Positions 33,812-42,575 of a stretch of 64,000 bases of DNA are shown one piece after another (the stretch's first letter is position 1; each line of letters begins with the position of its first letter). The translations under genes were made by a program, and so were the position numbers. The notes below the pieces were generated by a model. The model did not search any database and was not told where the DNA came from. It saw only the letters and a list, made by a program, of their open reading frames with translations. Where the stretch lies: NCBI GenBank assembly GCA_003139545.1, contig PLJC01000018.1:148-64147 (forward strand), read 5' to 3'. The stretch comes from Actinomycetota bacterium. GTDB taxonomy: Bacteria; Actinomycetota; Thermoleophilia; Gaiellales; Gaiellaceae.

Positions 33812-34867
33812 GTGGGATCCCTGTCGACGCCGCTCTTGGTGGTCGTCTTCGGGGCAGGCGCGATCGCGACGTGGATCGCCGGGACGGCACTCTCGAAAAC
33901 GACGGACGTCATCGACCGTCGCTTCGGCCTGGGCGAAGCGCTCGGCGGCGTCATCTTGCTCGCGATCGCCGGCAGCCTCCCGGAGCTCGCGATCACGATT
34001 TCGGCCGCGTCGAGCGGCCACCTCGGCCTCGCGGCGGGCAACCTTATCGGCGGCATCGCCGTGCAGACGATGGTGCTCGTCATCTGCGACGGGGTGGCGT
34101 CGAGGACGCAGTCGCTCACGTACCTCGTCGGCTCGCTCGTGCCGGTGCTCGAGGCCTTGCTCGTCATCTTCGTCGTCAGCGGCGTCCTCATGGGCGCGCT
34201 CCTGCCGGAGTCGACGCGCATCGGGCCGGTCAGCCCGGCGTCGATCGGCATCGTGCTCGCGTGGTTCGCGGGCATCTACGCGCTCAACGCGGCCCGGAAG
34301 AAGCCGCGCTGGGAGTGCGCGATGGTCGGGAGCCGCCCCGGACGCCCGCACCGCCGGGTCGCGCACCCCGCCGAGAAGCCGAGCCCGATGACCGCGTCGA
34401 CGGCACGGGCCATCACGTTCTTCGTCGTCGGCTGCGTCGTCACGCTCATCGCCGGCGTCGTCCTCGAGGTCGCGGGCAACCAGCTCGCCAACCGCGCGGG
34501 CATCAACGGCGTCATCTTCGGGGCCACCGTCCTCGCCGTCGCAACCGCGCTGCCGGAGATCAGCTCCGGCATCGCCGCCGTGCGTCTCGGCGACAACGAG
34601 CTCGCAGTCGCCGACATCTTCGGCGGAAACTCGTTCCAGGTCATCCTCTTCCTCCTCGCCGACCTGATCGCGGGCAAGCCGGTCCTGCCGGGCTCCGGCC
34701 GTCAGAACAGCTGGCTCGCCATCCTTGGGATCGCGCTCACGGTCATCTACGCCTACGGGGTGATCCTCCGCCACGAGCGCGCCTACGCGCGCCTCGGCCG
34801 GGACTCGATTCTCGCGGTGATCATCTTCGGGCTCGGCATCGTCGGGCTCGTCGTCGTCCACGCCTGA
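33812..34867 (+). CDS. Sodium/calcium exchanger (CaCA) family membrane protein
   Basis: A 351-residue membrane protein with about ten helices and the two inverted alpha-repeats of the family: GSLPELAITISAASSG near 55 and TALPEISSGIAAVRLGDNE near 243, each holding the ion-coordinating Glu. The cytoplasmic loop in the middle (KKPRWECAMVGSRPGRPHRR) is short and basic. It would exchange Ca2+ or another cation for Na+ or H+. The start is GTG 33812; no clear promoter or ribosome binding site is visible. Confidence 0.85.
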   Translation: MGSLSTPLLVVVFGAGAIATWIAGTALSKTTDVIDRRFGLGEALGGVILLAIAGSLPELAITISAASSGHLGLAAGNLIGGIAVQTMVLVICDGVASRTQSLTYLVGSLVPVLEALLVIFVVSGVLMGALLPESTRIGPVSPASIGIVLAWFAGIYALNAARKKPRWECAMVGSRPGRPHRRVAHPAEKPSPMTASTARAITFFVVGCVVTLIAGVVLEVAGNQLANRAGINGVIFGATVLAVATALPEISSGIAAVRLGDNELAVADIFGGNSFQVILFLLADLIAGKPVLPGSGRQNSWLAILGIALTVIYAYGVILRHERAYARLGRDSILAVIIFGLGIVGLVVVHA

Positions 34868-34875
34868 GCGCGATG

Positions 34876-34881
34876 TAATGT
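34876..34881 (+). promoter_or_regulatory. -10 box of the gamma-glutamyl amine operon (TAATGT)
   Basis: TAATGT lies seven bases before the ATG at 34889. Confidence 0.45.
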
Positions 34882-34888
34882 CGCACCG

Positions 34889-36223
34889 ATGCTCACCCTG
34901 GAGGAGCTGAGGGCGGACGCCGAGACCGGCGCGGTGGACACGGTCATCGCCGCGTTCACCGACATGCAAGGCCGCCTGATGGGCAAGCGCCTCGACGCGG
35001 AGTTCTTCCTGCACGAGCTAGAGGGCGGCCACGGCAGCGAGGGCTGCAACTACCTGCTTGCCCTCGAGATGGAGATGGACCCGGTGCCGGGGTACGCGAT
35101 CGCGAGCTGGGAGCGCGGCTACGGCGACTTCGGGCTCATTCCCGACCTGGCGACGCTGCGGAGGATCCCCTGGCACGAGGCGACGGTGATGGTGCAGTGC
35201 GACGTCGAATGGCACGACGGGACGCCGGTCGCGCCGTCGCCGCGGCAGGTGCTGAAGGCGCAGGTGGAAAAGGCGCGCGCGCTCGGCTACGAGCCGATGT
35301 TCGGGTCGGAGCTCGAGTTCTTCCTCTTCCGCGAGAGCTACGAGGAAGCGCACGCGAAGCACTACCACGACCTGACGCCGTCGGTGCCGTACGTGCTCGA
35401 CTACCACGTCCTCGCCTCGAGCTACGACGAGCCGTTCCTGCGCGAGGTGCGCACGTCGATGAAGGCCGCGGGGATGATCGTCGAGTCGTCGAAGGGCGAG
35501 GCCTGGGCTGGGCAGCACGAGATCAACTTCCGTTTCGCCGACGCGCTGAAGGCCGCAGACGACCACGTCGTCTACAAGACCGGGATCAAGGAGATCGCGT
35601 ATCAGAACGACTGCTCGGTGACGTTCATGGCGAAGCCGCACCACGAGTGGGTCGGCTCCTCGTGCCACATCCACTCCTCGCTGTGGCAGGACGGGAAGGC
35701 CGCGTTCGCCGGGGAGTCGGAGACGTTCAAGAGCTATCTCGCCGGGCAGATCGCGTGCGCCGCCGACCTCGCCGTGTTCATCGCGCCGACGATCAACTCG
35801 TACAAGCGCTTCGCGGCCGGAAGCTGGGCGCCGACGACGCTCGCCTGGGGATACGACAACCGCACGTGCGGCTTCCGCGTCGTCGGCAAGGGATCGGCGC
35901 TGCGTGCGGAGACGCGCATCCCGGGCGCGGACGCAAACCCGTACCTCGCGTTCTCGGCGCTCCTTGCAGCGGGCCTGTACGGCATCGAGCAGAAGCTCGA
36001 GCTCGGACCTGCGCTCGAGGGCAACGCGTACATCTCCGACGCGGAGCGCTTCCCGCACGCGATGCGGGAGGCGATCGCGAGGCTCGACCAGAGCACGGTC
36101 GCGCGGCAGCTCCTCGGCGACGAGGTGATCGACCACTATCTGCACTACGCGCGCACCGAGCAGGAGCTGTTCGACAAGACGGTGACCGGCTACGAGCGGG
36201 AGCGGATGTTCGAACGTGGCTAG
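34889..36223 (+). CDS. Glutamine-synthetase-family ligase (gamma-glutamyl amine synthetase-like)
   Basis: ATP-dependent ligase that joins glutamate to an amine. The 444 residues have the beta-grasp start (FTDMQGRLMGKRL), the metal-binding region FGSELEFFLF near 138, GQHEINFRFADAL near 210, SCHIHSSLW near 257, and NRTCGFRVVGKGSALRAETR near 323. The GlnA adenylylation loop is not evident. Its partners, a C26 amidase and an aldehyde dehydrogenase in the same operon, point to putrescine, ethanolamine or a related amine as substrate in a PuuA/GlnA3/GlnA4-like pathway. The 3' end overlaps the amidase gene by eight bases. Confidence 0.88.
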   Translation: MLTLEELRADAETGAVDTVIAAFTDMQGRLMGKRLDAEFFLHELEGGHGSEGCNYLLALEMEMDPVPGYAIASWERGYGDFGLIPDLATLRRIPWHEATVMVQCDVEWHDGTPVAPSPRQVLKAQVEKARALGYEPMFGSELEFFLFRESYEEAHAKHYHDLTPSVPYVLDYHVLASSYDEPFLREVRTSMKAAGMIVESSKGEAWAGQHEINFRFADALKAADDHVVYKTGIKEIAYQNDCSVTFMAKPHHEWVGSSCHIHSSLWQDGKAAFAGESETFKSYLAGQIACAADLAVFIAPTINSYKRFAAGSWAPTTLAWGYDNRTCGFRVVGKGSALRAETRIPGADANPYLAFSALLAAGLYGIEQKLELGPALEGNAYISDAERFPHAMREAIARLDQSTVARQLLGDEVIDHYLHYARTEQELFDKTVTGYERERMFERG

Positions 36224-36932
36224 GCCCGTCGTTGGGATAACGACATACGTCGAGCCGGCGTCGTGGGGTGCATGGCACCTCGACGCGGCGCTCATCCCCC
36301 TCATGTACGTGCAGGCGCTCGAGCAAGCCGGTGCGCGGCCGCTGCTCGTGCCGCCGAGCGTCGACGGGGTGGAGGAGACGCTCGACGCACTCGACGGACT
36401 GCTCTTCTCCGGCGGCTCCGACCTCGGCCCGGAGACGTACGGCGCCGAGGCGCATCCGGCGACCAACGGCGTGCGCGCCGCACGCGACCGCGCCGAACTG
36501 GCGCTGCTCGAGGCTGCGCTCGCCCGCGACATGCCCGTGCTCGCGGTCTGCCGCGGGTCGCAGGTGCTCAACGTTGCGCGCGGCGGAGACATCGTCCAGC
36601 ATCTCCCCGAAGTCGTCGGCCACGAGGAGCATCGCGCCGTCCTCGGCACGTTCTCCGAGCATCCGGTGCGGATCGAGGACGACTCGCGGCTCGGCGCGCT
36701 GCTCGGCGAGCGCGCGCCGGTGAAGTCGCACCACCACCAGGGCATCGGCCGCCTCGGCGAGGGGCTGCGCGAGGTGGCGTGGGCCGACGACGGCGTCGTC
36801 GAAGGCGTCGAGGATCCGTCGATGCGGTTCGCGGTCGGCGTCCTCTGGCACCCGGAGGCGGGCGAGGACGCGCGGCTCTTCGATGCGCTCGTCGCCGAGG
36901 CGCGCGCCTACCGCGAGGAGCGCGGCCGGTGA
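36216..36932 (+). CDS. puuD: C26-family gamma-glutamyl hydrolase (PuuD-like class I amidotransferase)
   Basis: Removes the gamma-glutamyl group from the oxidised intermediate of the pathway. The 238 residues form a class I glutamine-amidotransferase fold with the nucleophile in LAVCRGSQVLNVARGG (about 108), and the His-Glu pair in VLWHPEAGED (about 209). LDGLLFSGGSDLGPETYGAE is typical of the PuuD group. GTG start; overlaps the ligase gene by eight bases and the next gene as GTGA. The symbol is given for family resemblance; the true substrate may differ. Confidence 0.85.
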   Translation: MARPVVGITTYVEPASWGAWHLDAALIPLMYVQALEQAGARPLLVPPSVDGVEETLDALDGLLFSGGSDLGPETYGAEAHPATNGVRAARDRAELALLEAALARDMPVLAVCRGSQVLNVARGGDIVQHLPEVVGHEEHRAVLGTFSEHPVRIEDDSRLGALLGERAPVKSHHHQGIGRLGEGLREVAWADDGVVEGVEDPSMRFAVGVLWHPEAGEDARLFDALVAEARAYREERGR

Positions 36933-38275
36933 CCGCGGTCCTCAATCCGGCCACCGAGGAGACGATCGCCGAGGTCGAGGCGCACAGCGCCGAACAGACG
37001 GATGAGACGGTCGCGCGCGCGAAGGCCGCGTTCCCGGCGTGGCGCGCCGTCGCGCCCGCTGACCGCGCTCGCCTGCTGCGGAGGCTCGCGACGCTCGTCG
37101 AGGAGCACCACGAGGAGCTCTCGCGCATCGAGTCTCGCAACGCCGGCAAGCCGATCGCCGGCGCGCGCGGCGAGATCGGGATGGTCGCGCAGGTCTTCCA
37201 CTTCTACGCGGGCGCGGTGGACAAGCACTACGGCGAGACGATTCCCGTCGCCGGCGGCGTCGACATGACCTTCCGCGAGCCGCTTGGCGTCGTCGGCCTG
37301 ATCGTGCCGTGGAACTTCCCGCTCAACATCTCGTCGTGGAAGCTCGGGCCGGCTCTGGCATGTGGCAACACCGTGGTGTTGAAGCCCGCGGAGCTGACGC
37401 CGCTCTCGGCGCTCCGTCTCGCCGAGCTCGCGCTCGAGGTCGGCATTCCGGAGGGCGTGCTCAACGTCGTCACCGGCAAGGGCTCCGTCGTCGGGCAGCG
37501 GTTGATCGAGCATCCCGACGTGGCGAAGATCGGCTTCACCGGGTCGACCGAGGTGGGGCAGCAGGTCATGCGCGGTGCGGCCGGCACGATCAAGCGCGTG
37601 ACGCTCGAGCTCGGCGGCAAGTCGGCGAACGTCGTCTTCGCGGACGCCGACCTCGAGAAGGCGGCCGCCTCGGCGCCCTACGCGGTGTTCGATAACGCCG
37701 GCCAGGACTGCTGCGCCCGCTCGCGCATCCTGGTCGAGAAATCGGTCTACGACCGCTTCGCGGAGCTGCTCGTGACCGCGACGCGCGGGGTGCGCGTCGG
37801 CGATCCCGAGCTGGACGACACGGAGATGGGTCCGCTGATCTCCGCTGCGCATCGCGAGACCGTCGCGTCGTTCGTCGAAGGCGAGCCGTTCTTCCGCGGC
37901 GACGTTCCGGGTGGCAAGGGCTACTGGTATCCCGCAACGCTCGTCGAAGCGCGGCCGGACGACCGGATCGCGCGCGAGGAGGTCTTCGGGCCGGTCGCGG
38001 CGCTCATCCCGTTCACCGACGAGGCGGAGGCGGTGCGGATTGCGAACGACTCCGTATACGGGCTCTCCGGCTCGATCTGGACGCGCGACGGCGCCCGTGC
38101 GCTCCGCGTCGCCCGTGCGCTCGAGACCGGTGTCTTGTCCATCAACTCGAACTCGTCCGTCCGTGTCTCCACGCCGTTCGGCGGCTTCAAGCAGAGCGGC
38201 TTCGGCCGCGAGCTCGGCATGGAGGCGATGGCCGGCTACAGCGAGGTCAAGAACGTGTTCTACTCAACGGAATGA
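36929..38275 (+). CDS. NAD(P)-dependent aldehyde dehydrogenase
   Basis: Oxidises an aldehyde intermediate to the acid. The GTG at 36929, in a GTGA overlap with the amidase gene, gives 448 residues; a much longer open frame upstream is a shadow. Motifs: PWNFPLNISSWKLGPALACG (cofactor site), IGFTGSTEVGQQVM, the general base in LELGGKSANVVFAD and the catalytic cysteine in NAGQDCCARSRILVE (about residue 260). It is some 30 residues shorter than typical family members, mostly in the segment after the catalytic cysteine. Likely acts on the gamma-glutamylated or free amino-aldehyde. Confidence 0.9.
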   Translation: MTAVLNPATEETIAEVEAHSAEQTDETVARAKAAFPAWRAVAPADRARLLRRLATLVEEHHEELSRIESRNAGKPIAGARGEIGMVAQVFHFYAGAVDKHYGETIPVAGGVDMTFREPLGVVGLIVPWNFPLNISSWKLGPALACGNTVVLKPAELTPLSALRLAELALEVGIPEGVLNVVTGKGSVVGQRLIEHPDVAKIGFTGSTEVGQQVMRGAAGTIKRVTLELGGKSANVVFADADLEKAAASAPYAVFDNAGQDCCARSRILVEKSVYDRFAELLVTATRGVRVGDPELDDTEMGPLISAAHRETVASFVEGEPFFRGDVPGGKGYWYPATLVEARPDDRIAREEVFGPVAALIPFTDEAEAVRIANDSVYGLSGSIWTRDGARALRVARALETGVLSINSNSSVRVSTPFGGFKQSGFGRELGMEAMAGYSEVKNVFYSTE

Positions 38276-39036
38276 ACAGGCTCGACGGAAAAGTGTGCGT
38301 GATCACCGGCGCCGCCGGCGGCATGGGCGCCGACGCGGCCCACCTCTTCACGGAAGAGGGCGCGAAGGTGTGCGTCGCCGACGTGAACCTCGAGGCGGCC
38401 GAGACGGTCGCCGCCGAGGTCGGCGGGCTCGCGGTGCAGGTGAACGTCGCCGACGAAGACTCCGTCCGCGCGATGTACGCAGCCGCGAAGGAGAAATTCG
38501 GCGGCATCGACGTCCTGTACAACAACGCGGGTATCTCGCCGGCCGACGACGACTCCATCCTCGAGACGGACCTCGAGGCCTGGGAGCGCGTCCAGGCCGT
38601 CAATACCCGCGGCGTCTACCTGTGCTGCAAGCACGGCATTCCGTACCTGCTCGAGCGCGGCGGCGGATCGGTGATCAACGTCGCGTCGTTCGTGGCGCTC
38701 GTCGGCGCGGCGACGTCGCAGATCTCCTACACGGCGTCGAAGGGCGCGGTGCTGTCGATGAGCCGCGAGCTCGGCGTCCAGTTCGCGCGCCAGGGCGTGC
38801 GCGTGAACGCGTTGTGCCCGGGCCCCGTCGAGACGCCGCTCCTGCTTCGCATCTGGAGCGAGACGCCCGGCGCAGCCGAGCGCCGCCTCGTGCACGTGCC
38901 GATGGGGCGGATGGCGAAGCCCCGCGAGATTGTCAACGCAGCGCTCTTCCTCGCCAGCGACGAGTCCTCGTACGTGAACGCGTCGACGTTCCTCGTGGAC
39001 GGCGGCCTGACGGCCGCGTACGTCACGCCCGAGTAG
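38272..39036 (+). CDS. Short-chain dehydrogenase/reductase
   Basis: A 254-residue NAD(P)-dependent SDR with the cofactor loop TGAAGGMGADAA, NNAGISPA, the catalytic Ser region SVINVASFV and YTASK. The ATG overlaps the aldehyde dehydrogenase stop (ATGA), so it belongs to the gamma-glutamyl amine operon and could oxidise or reduce an intermediate there, possibly in place of the usual amine oxidase product step. Substrate unknown. Confidence 0.9.
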   Translation: MNRLDGKVCVITGAAGGMGADAAHLFTEEGAKVCVADVNLEAAETVAAEVGGLAVQVNVADEDSVRAMYAAAKEKFGGIDVLYNNAGISPADDDSILETDLEAWERVQAVNTRGVYLCCKHGIPYLLERGGGSVINVASFVALVGAATSQISYTASKGAVLSMSRELGVQFARQGVRVNALCPGPVETPLLLRIWSETPGAAERRLVHVPMGRMAKPREIVNAALFLASDESSYVNASTFLVDGGLTAAYVTPE

Positions 39037-39075
39037 CCATTGCACTTGGACGGCGGACCTGAGAGGGTCTGCCAC

Positions 39076-40110
39076 GTGTCAACAGCGAAGGACTACGACA
39101 CGAACCCGATCGTCCCCGAGCAAGTCGATCTGGACGAGCTCGTGGTGGACGTCGAGGTGAGCGCCGGGTGGATTGACATCAGCGGTCGGTGCCCGCGCTG
39201 CAAGGACTTCGTGCACTTCGTCATCCCGGAGCGCGAGTTCAGCCCGGACGCCGGGGGAGGTGGGCCGGCGCCGGCGGCCGCGTCGGACTCCAAGTCGGCC
39301 GGTGTGACCATTGCCGAGGTCGAGCACGAGCACGTGCTGCCCGTACCGGCTGAACCGCGCGTCCGGAAGCCGCAGCCTGGCGATCGAAGCATGGCCCTCC
39401 AGTGCAACTGCGCAACGACGCATCTCGATGCGCACTCGCAAAAGCCCGTCGGCGGCGGCTGCGGGGCCTGGTTCAGCGTGACGTTGCCGCACACAAAGCA
39501 TCCGCACCTGTATCCGGGCCCAGCCTTGAGTCTCTACGAGGAGAACAACGCCCTGGCGCGAGACAAGCTCGCCGAGAGCCAGCTCGCGCGTGTGCGGAAT
39601 GCAGCCGCCGGCTGGAAGACCGGGCTCGCGGCACTCGTAGCCCTCATCCCGACGCTCGTCGTGGTCAAGGGCGCGGACACAGTGGACAAGCTGGCGCGTT
39701 CCGACGCGATTGTCGTCGGAGTGTTGATCGCCGTCGGCGCTGTCAGCGCAGTCGTCGCGACCCTGCTCGCGCTCCGGGCCGCGAACGGGCCGCTGAGCGA
39801 GTGGAGGATCACCGGTGACGACCTTCGGCCGTTCCGTGAGCAAGAGGTTGACGCGACGATCTCTTATCTACGGTCAGCGAGGCAGACAACGGTCCTCGCC
39901 GCGGCTGCGCTCGCCGCAGCGATCGCGTATGCCTGGGCGGCACCCACGAGCAAGCCATACATCTCCGTCGAGCTGACCGGCGGCGCCGGGTACTGCGGCA
40001 AGCTCGTGAGTCTCGACGCGAAAATCGCGCAGGTTCGCACGGCGGACGGCAAGACCACGCCGGTACCGCTCGCCGACGTGAAGTCGACGTCGTTCGTCTC
40101 GTCCTGCTGA
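39076..40110 (+). CDS. Zinc-ribbon plus membrane-helix protein of unknown function
   Basis: About 344 residues from GTG 39076 (a TTG at 39040 would add twelve). Not recognised. The N-terminal half has two cysteine clusters, GRCPRCKDFVHF (about residue 38) and LQCNCATTHLDAHSQ with GGGCGAWFSV (about 113-135), which look like a zinc-binding fold. The C-terminal half has about four hydrophobic segments (TGLAALVALIPTLVVVKG; IVVGVLIAVGAVSAVVATLL; TVLAAAALAAAIAYAWA). It sits alone, in slightly less GC-rich DNA, next to a tRNA gene and convergent with yjbQ. A membrane sensor or accessory-type gene is possible but unproven. Confidence 0.65.
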   Translation: MSTAKDYDTNPIVPEQVDLDELVVDVEVSAGWIDISGRCPRCKDFVHFVIPEREFSPDAGGGGPAPAAASDSKSAGVTIAEVEHEHVLPVPAEPRVRKPQPGDRSMALQCNCATTHLDAHSQKPVGGGCGAWFSVTLPHTKHPHLYPGPALSLYEENNALARDKLAESQLARVRNAAAGWKTGLAALVALIPTLVVVKGADTVDKLARSDAIVVGVLIAVGAVSAVVATLLALRAANGPLSEWRITGDDLRPFREQEVDATISYLRSARQTTVLAAAALAAAIAYAWAAPTSKPYISVELTGGAGYCGKLVSLDAKIAQVRTADGKTTPVPLADVKSTSFVSSC

Positions 40111-40111
40111 G

Positions 40112-40564
40112 CTACGTACCGACGACCTGGACGAGCCAGCGCCGGTCGCGCTCGCGGTCCAGCTCGATGAAGAGCACGCGCTGCCACGTTCCGAGCTGGA
40201 GCTCGCCTTCGCGCACCGGCACGGACTCGCCGGCGGTGCCGAGCAGCATCGCCATGCAGTGCGAGTGGCCGTTGCCGATCTCCATGTCTTCGGGGCAGAT
40301 GTTCTCGGTGCGGCGGTCCCAGTCGTCGTGCGCGTAATACGTGTCGTTCGGGACGAGTCGGCGCAGCAGGCTTGTGAAGTCCTCGAGAAAGCCTTCCTCG
40401 AGCTCGTTCACGCGGACGCAGCAGGTGGTGTGCGGGGAGTACACGCACGCGATGCCGTCGGTGATCCCGCTCTCGCGGACGGCCGTCTGCACGTCCTCGG
40501 TGATGTCGGTGACGGTCAGCCCGCCGGCGGTGCGGAGCGTCTTCTCGTGCTGAAAGACCTTCAC
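40112..40564 (-). CDS. yjbQ: YjbQ/UPF0047 family protein (secondary thiamine-phosphate synthase enzyme)
   Basis: 150 residues from GTG 40564, the start that matches the family (VKVFQHEKTLRTAGGLTVTD); a longer frame begins next to the tRNA gene and is less likely. Conserved motifs are CVYSPHTTCCVRVNE and GNGHSHCMAMLLGT with metal-type histidines. The family shows weak thiamine-phosphate synthase activity in vitro, and its physiological role is unsettled. Confidence 0.85.
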   Translation of the reverse strand: MKVFQHEKTLRTAGGLTVTDITEDVQTAVRESGITDGIACVYSPHTTCCVRVNELEEGFLEDFTSLLRRLVPNDTYYAHDDWDRRTENICPEDMEIGNGHSHCMAMLLGTAGESVPVREGELQLGTWQRVLFIELDRERDRRWLVQVVGT

Positions 40565-40637
40565 AGGCTCGTATTCTGCTGGATGGCGCGGTGCGATCGG
40601 CGGGAGAATGCGATCCTCAAGAGAATCTGCGCCCATA

Positions 40638-40711
<74 letters not shown>

Positions 40712-40717
40712 TGTGTC

Positions 40718-41173
40718 TCAGGCGGCTGCGCCGATCCTGAGGTCCGGCGCAGGCGCGCCGAGCTGGCGGGCGAGCGCGAGCGTGTTCCAGACATGCCAGA
40801 GGTCGGTGAGGCGGCCTTCGGCGTCGTAGTGGAAGAAGTGCATGTGGGGGACTTCGACGTGGGCGCCGTTGATCGGCAGGCCGGCCATCGGCCCGATCCG
40901 CAGCGGCCCCTGGTGGGTTCCGGTCATGGTCGAGCGGCAGGCGACCGTGTCTCCTTCGGCGACGAGCTCGTGAACGTCGAAGTGAAGATCGGGGAAGGCG
41001 GTACGAAGCGTCGCGATGACGTCCTTGAGGTGCGCGGCGAAATCGGTGCCTTCCGGCTCCTGGTGGTCGACGGCGCCTGCTGCGACCGTGCCGTCGACGT
41101 AGTCGAGGTCTCCTTGATTGAACATCCGCTCGAATCCCTCGAGCGTCCGCGCCTTGAGCTGCTCGGTCGTCAT
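40718..41173 (-). CDS. SnoaL-like polyketide cyclase/ester cyclase family protein
   Basis: A 151-residue cone-shaped alpha+beta barrel protein. EGFERMFNQGDLDYVDGTVA, FAAHLKDVIATLRTAFPDLH and WHVWNTLALARQLGA are typical of the SnoaL_4/ester-cyclase group, which includes many uncharacterised small-molecule enzymes. It has a ribosome binding site (AAGGAG) eight bases from the ATG. A TetR regulator lies divergent 52 bases away with palindromes in between, so this gene is its likely target. Confidence 0.82.
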   Translation of the reverse strand: MTTEQLKARTLEGFERMFNQGDLDYVDGTVAAGAVDHQEPEGTDFAAHLKDVIATLRTAFPDLHFDVHELVAEGDTVACRSTMTGTHQGPLRIGPMAGLPINGAHVEVPHMHFFHYDAEGRLTDLWHVWNTLALARQLGAPAPDLRIGAAA

Positions 41174-41195
41174 CCGCCATCTCCTTGGAATAGCG

Positions 41196-41221
41196 TTCTA
41201 TTGATTAGAATGGTATTCTAA
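41196..41221. promoter_or_regulatory. Overlapping TetR operators
   Basis: TTAGAAT-GGT-ATTCTAA (41205-41221) is a perfect palindrome and TTCTA-TTGAT-TAGAA (41196-41210) overlaps it. Together they cover the divergent promoter gap, including the regulator's -10 box. Confidence 0.7.
41214..41219 (+). promoter_or_regulatory. -10 box for a leaderless tetR-type transcript (TATTCT)
   Basis: TATTCT, six bases, ATG at 41226. It lies within the operator, which implies direct autorepression. Confidence 0.6.
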
Positions 41222-41225
41222 TACG

Positions 41226-41855
41226 ATGGGTTCCGTCAAGACGCGGGCGCAGGTTGCGGCCGAGGAGACGCAGCGGGTGATCGTGGAGGCGGCCGCGCGA
41301 CTCTTTCTCGAGGGTGGCTATCACGCGACCTCGATCGGGCGGATCGCCGCCGAAGCGGGAGTCGCCGTGCAGACGATCTACAACGCGGTCGGCTCGAAAA
41401 GAGACGTCCTCTCGCGGGTGCTCGACTTCGCCGCGGCCGGCGAGCGCGCGCCTGTGCCGGTGCCCCAGTTCATGCGCGAGCAGGCCGAGTCGGAGCCCGA
41501 CCCGCGGCGGATCATCGCCCAGCTCGTCGACTTCTGGCGCGGCGCACTCCCGCGGACCGCGTCTGTGTTCCGGATCATCCGCGAAGCCGCCGCTGCCGAC
41601 CCGGAGATCGCCGCGCTCGAGCGCGAGCGCAGCGCCCAGCGGCTCCGCAACTATCGGCACGCCGCACAGCTGTTGGCCGACCGCGGCTCGCTGCGGGGCG
41701 GGATGACGATCGAGAGCGCGGCGGCGGCGATCTTCGCGATCGGCCACTCCGAGACGTACCGCGCGCTCGTTCTGGACGGCGGCTGGGACGACGACCGGTG
41801 GGCTACCTGGGCGCAGGCAACGCTCGAGGCTGCTTTGCTCAGCGCCGCTGCTTGA
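41226..41855 (+). CDS. TetR-family transcriptional regulator
   Basis: A 209-residue repressor: residues about 10-60 are the helix-turn-helix (LFLEGGYHATSIGRIAAEAG, VQTIYNAVGSKRDVLSRVLD), the rest a helical ligand-binding and dimerisation domain. Palindromic operators overlap its own -10 box and the promoter of the divergent SnoaL-like gene, so it probably represses both. Ligand unknown. Confidence 0.9.
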   Translation: MGSVKTRAQVAAEETQRVIVEAAARLFLEGGYHATSIGRIAAEAGVAVQTIYNAVGSKRDVLSRVLDFAAAGERAPVPVPQFMREQAESEPDPRRIIAQLVDFWRGALPRTASVFRIIREAAAADPEIAALERERSAQRLRNYRHAAQLLADRGSLRGGMTIESAAAAIFAIGHSETYRALVLDGGWDDDRWATWAQATLEAALLSAAA

Positions 41856-41858
41856 CGA

Positions 41859-42575
41859 TCAGGACTGGTCTTGCGACGTCCAGGTGCCGCTCGACGTGCA
41901 GGTCGCGTCGTCGCCGCTCGAGAAGGTGACGCTGATCTTCAGCGTCCCCGTCCCGGTGCCGGTGGTCGTCAGCTTCCCGGCGAAGTCGGCCGCGCCGCTC
42001 GCATTGCTGTAGGTCAGCGTGATGTGCCCGGACACGGATCCGTCCGACCCGATCGCGAACGAGCCGGTCACCGTGGTGAGCGGCCCGGCCTGCGTACCGC
42101 CGTCGGAGCACGCCCCGTTGAAGTCGAACTCGAGGTTCGTGAACGTGGTGCCCTGCACGTCGAAGTTGAAGGTCGTCCCGTCCGAGTACGTGCCGACGTA
42201 GTGGCCGGCCTTGGCGGGCGGAGGCGGCGGCGGGGGAGGAGGCGGCGGCGCCGGCGGCTTCGGCTCGGCCTTGAAGAACGCGTGCACCACGCGGGAGCCG
42301 GTGATCTTCACCGTGCACTTGAAGTTCGTCCCCCTGGGAGCGCTCCAGTGGGAGAACTCCGACCCCGAATAGGGCGTCGCCGTCAGCGTGACCTTCTCGC
42401 CCTTGTGCGCGTGCAGCTTGCACGACGGGTGGCAGCTGATCCCGGCCGGATGGGAGATGACGGTGCCGGCGCCGCTGATCGCAACCGTGAGCGTCGGCTT
42501 TGGCGCCGCGCCGGCCGCGGCTCCGACGATCTCGAGCGCCGCGACAGCGATTGCTATCCGAACGAGTGTCTTCAC
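41859..42575 (-). CDS. Secreted repeat-domain protein with polyproline hinge
   Basis: 238 residues from GTG 42575. A signal peptide (KTLVRIAIAVAALEIVGAAA) leads to a small beta domain (about 25-100: LTVAISGAGTVISHPAGISC, LTATPYSGSEFSHWSA) resembling bacterial repeat modules of surface proteins, with paired cysteines. A run of eleven prolines (about 118-128) forms a stiff hinge to a second beta-rich domain (YVGTYSDGTTFNFDVQG) full of Gly, Thr and Ser. Probably extracellular; function unknown. Confidence 0.7.
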   Translation of the reverse strand: MKTLVRIAIAVAALEIVGAAAGAAPKPTLTVAISGAGTVISHPAGISCHPSCKLHAHKGEKVTLTATPYSGSEFSHWSAPRGTNFKCTVKITGSRVVHAFFKAEPKPPAPPPPPPPPPPPAKAGHYVGTYSDGTTFNFDVQGTTFTNLEFDFNGACSDGGTQAGPLTTVTGSFAIGSDGSVSGHITLTYSNASGAADFAGKLTTTGTGTGTLKISVTFSSGDDATCTSSGTWTSQDQS

